Source: an uncultured Bacteroidota bacterium | GTDB lineage: Bacteria > Bacteroidota > Bacteroidia > Chitinophagales > Chitinophagaceae | DNA length: 6,863 bases | Assembly: GCA_903851455.1 (NCBI GenBank) | Contig: CAINOM010000600.1 | Coordinates: 1-6,863, forward strand | Reading direction: 5' to 3' | Shown: piece by piece, positions 5,999 through 6,863 of the stretch | How positions within the stretch are numbered: position 1 is the stretch's first letter | How the letters are laid out: each line of letters begins with the position of its first letter | Position numbers and translations under genes: made by a program | Notes under the pieces: generated by a model | What the model saw: only the letters and a program-made list of their open reading frames with translations | Told to the model about the DNA's origin: nothing | Databases searched by the model: none

Positions 5999-6023
5999 GT
6001 AGTAAAATATCGATAACAGAATA

Positions 6024-6347
6024 CTACTTCTTACGGTAGTAAATCTGGTCGTCGTTGAACTCAGTCATAGCCTGCAAAGGTGCATTAGCCATGCGCTCAT
6101 AAATCCGCGATATTTCTATCTGCTCTTTGTTTTCATGCACTTCTTCCAGGTTATCTCCATGAACGGTGAATTCATCGAGTTTGCGATGAAGTTCCTCCTT
6201 CATTGTTACAGATATCTGGTTTGCACGGCGTGAGATCACTACGATCGATTCGTAGAGATTGCCGGTCTTTTCCTTCATTGCGATCACATCACGTGTTTCC
6301 ACAAGTGGGTTCACTGATGACAGTGATCTTCTATTTGTGCTGCTCAT
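6024..6347 (-). CDS. rpoZ: DNA-directed RNA polymerase omega subunit (Bacteroidota type, Rpb6 family)
   Basis: This 107-residue protein matches the divergent omega subunit of Bacteroidota, the small polymerase subunit that latches onto the beta-prime C-terminus and aids assembly. The key block is TGNLYESIVVISRRANQI (28-45), equivalent to the conserved omega helix with its R-x-x-Q-I ending; a second conserved block is EQIEISRIYER (75-85), and the end QIYYRKK is also typical. The start ATG at 6347-6345 lies within the 3' end of bamD, overlapping it by 17 bases. It is preceded on the coding strand by an A-rich leader with a run of eight A (6361-6354), a good initiation context in this phylum. 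In relatives rpoZ commonly follows bamD and precedes coaBC; here a terminator and the convergent bcp gene follow instead. Confidence 0.93.
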   Translation of the reverse strand: MSSTNRRSLSSVNPLVETRDVIAMKEKTGNLYESIVVISRRANQISVTMKEELHRKLDEFTVHGDNLEEVHENKEQIEISRIYERMANAPLQAMTEFNDDQIYYRKK

Positions 6348-6863
6348 TGCGTATTTTTTTTATGTTATTGTCTGCTTCTGCGTAAAGTTTTTCTGCGTCC
6401 GCAAGATACGAAGAATGCGGATATGAATCTTTTAATTCATTGTATGCACTGATGGCATTCGAATAGCGCTCTTCCTGCTTTTCCGGGATACTCACCCGGG
6501 CAAACTTGTACATTGCCTTCATGATCATGAACTGGTAAAGGTCAGCGTTTGGCGATTCAGGGTAGTTGCGCAGCACGCTCTTGTAGGCTACGGTAGCCGC
6601 TTTGAACTGGTTGATGTTGTAATACAGCTTGGCAGCATCTGCCTGCTTTATTTCCAGTTTTTTCCGAGACTCATCAATGTACTTATTCGCATCCGCAAGC
6701 CGCGTCGACTTGGGGTAGCGATTCACATAAGACTGCAGCGCTTCCAGCGATTTTACTGTGTTTGTCTGGTCCAGCGAATATTTAGGTGCATACTTGTAAA
6801 GACATACAGCACTCATGAATTCACATTCTTCTGCGTCTTTACTTATAGGGAAGTACTCGGTGA
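6331..6863 (-). CDS. bamD: Outer-membrane assembly lipoprotein BamD (YfiO), C-terminal part
   Basis: The frame is open from the right edge to a TAG at 6333-6331, giving 176 residues of the C-terminal part. The ATG at 6816 is internal, because the frame continues upstream of it with matching sequence (EYFPISKDAEECEFMS). BamD is an essential lipoprotein that, with BamA, inserts beta-barrel proteins into the outer membrane. The helical TPR-like repeats are visible: KYSLDQTNTVKSLEALQSYV then NRYPKSTRLADA, and LYYNINQFKAATVAYKSVL then RNYPESPNADLY (about 6630-6545), and a third near SNAISAYNELKDSYPHSSY. The YxxxPxS/A pattern at the helix turns is typical of YfiO. Roughly 90-100 N-terminal residues, including the signal peptide and lipobox, lie outside the window. 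It overlaps rpoZ downstream and is probably in one operon with it. Confidence 0.9.
   Translation of the reverse strand, partial: TEYFPISKDAEECEFMSAVCLYKYAPKYSLDQTNTVKSLEALQSYVNRYPKSTRLADANKYIDESRKKLEIKQADAAKLYYNINQFKAATVAYKSVLRNYPESPNADLYQFMIMKAMYKFARVSIPEKQEERYSNAISAYNELKDSYPHSSYLADAEKLYAEADNNIKKIRNEQHK

Noticed and set aside
6814..6816. ATG at 6816 as the start of the bamD gene
   Set aside because: The frame stays open to the window edge with residues that continue the BamD pattern (AEECEFMS), so this Met is internal and the gene is cut by the edge.

Overview
The window looks like a piece of a Bacteroidota chromosome, most likely of the Chitinophagaceae/Sphingobacteriia type. The evidence is a Bacteroidota-type RNA polymerase omega subunit directly behind bamD, an ECF sigma factor paired with a membrane-anchored protein that has a beta-barrel-like C-terminus, a secreted protein of the kind exported by type IX systems, and TAnnTTTG-like -7 promoter boxes with little Shine-Dalgarno signal. 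Base composition is moderate and fairly even across genes, and I see no transposase, integrase, phage gene, CRISPR array, tRNA or rRNA.

Layout. (1) At the left edge is the N-terminus of a secreted protein on the minus strand (1-205). It is divergent from (2) an ECF sigma factor (618-1199) across a 412-base AT-rich intergenic region that holds a nested inverted repeat. The sigma gene overlaps by 20 bases with a protein that has a short cytoplasmic N-terminus, one membrane helix, a long linker and a barrel-like C-terminus (1180-2367). A strong intrinsic terminator closes this unit. (3) A class I SAM methyltransferase (2486-3151) overlaps by 32 bases with an SRPBCC-fold protein (3120-3575). (4) A secreted M23 metallopeptidase (3604-5406) has what looks like its own promoter in the end of the SRPBCC gene; it is followed by a short tandem repeat and a BCP-type peroxiredoxin (5473-5934). 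(5) On the minus strand and convergent with these, bamD (partial, running off the right edge) overlaps rpoZ by 17 bases. A hairpin between bcp and rpoZ probably ends the minus-strand transcript.

Functional themes are envelope biology (sigma/anti-sigma signalling across the envelope, murein hydrolase, outer-membrane assembly lipoprotein) and housekeeping (omega subunit, peroxide defence). The sigma/barrel pair, the methyltransferase/SRPBCC pair and bamD/rpoZ are each probably translationally coupled because they overlap.

I do not see a clear undescribed system. The most interesting object is the sigma factor with its one-polypeptide anti-sigma/barrel partner, a recognisable but poorly characterised Bacteroidota arrangement. 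Smaller points are the nested palindrome upstream of it, the internal promoter that resets the M23 start, the degenerate 8-bp tandem repeat, and a poly(A) run at the bamD/rpoZ junction.
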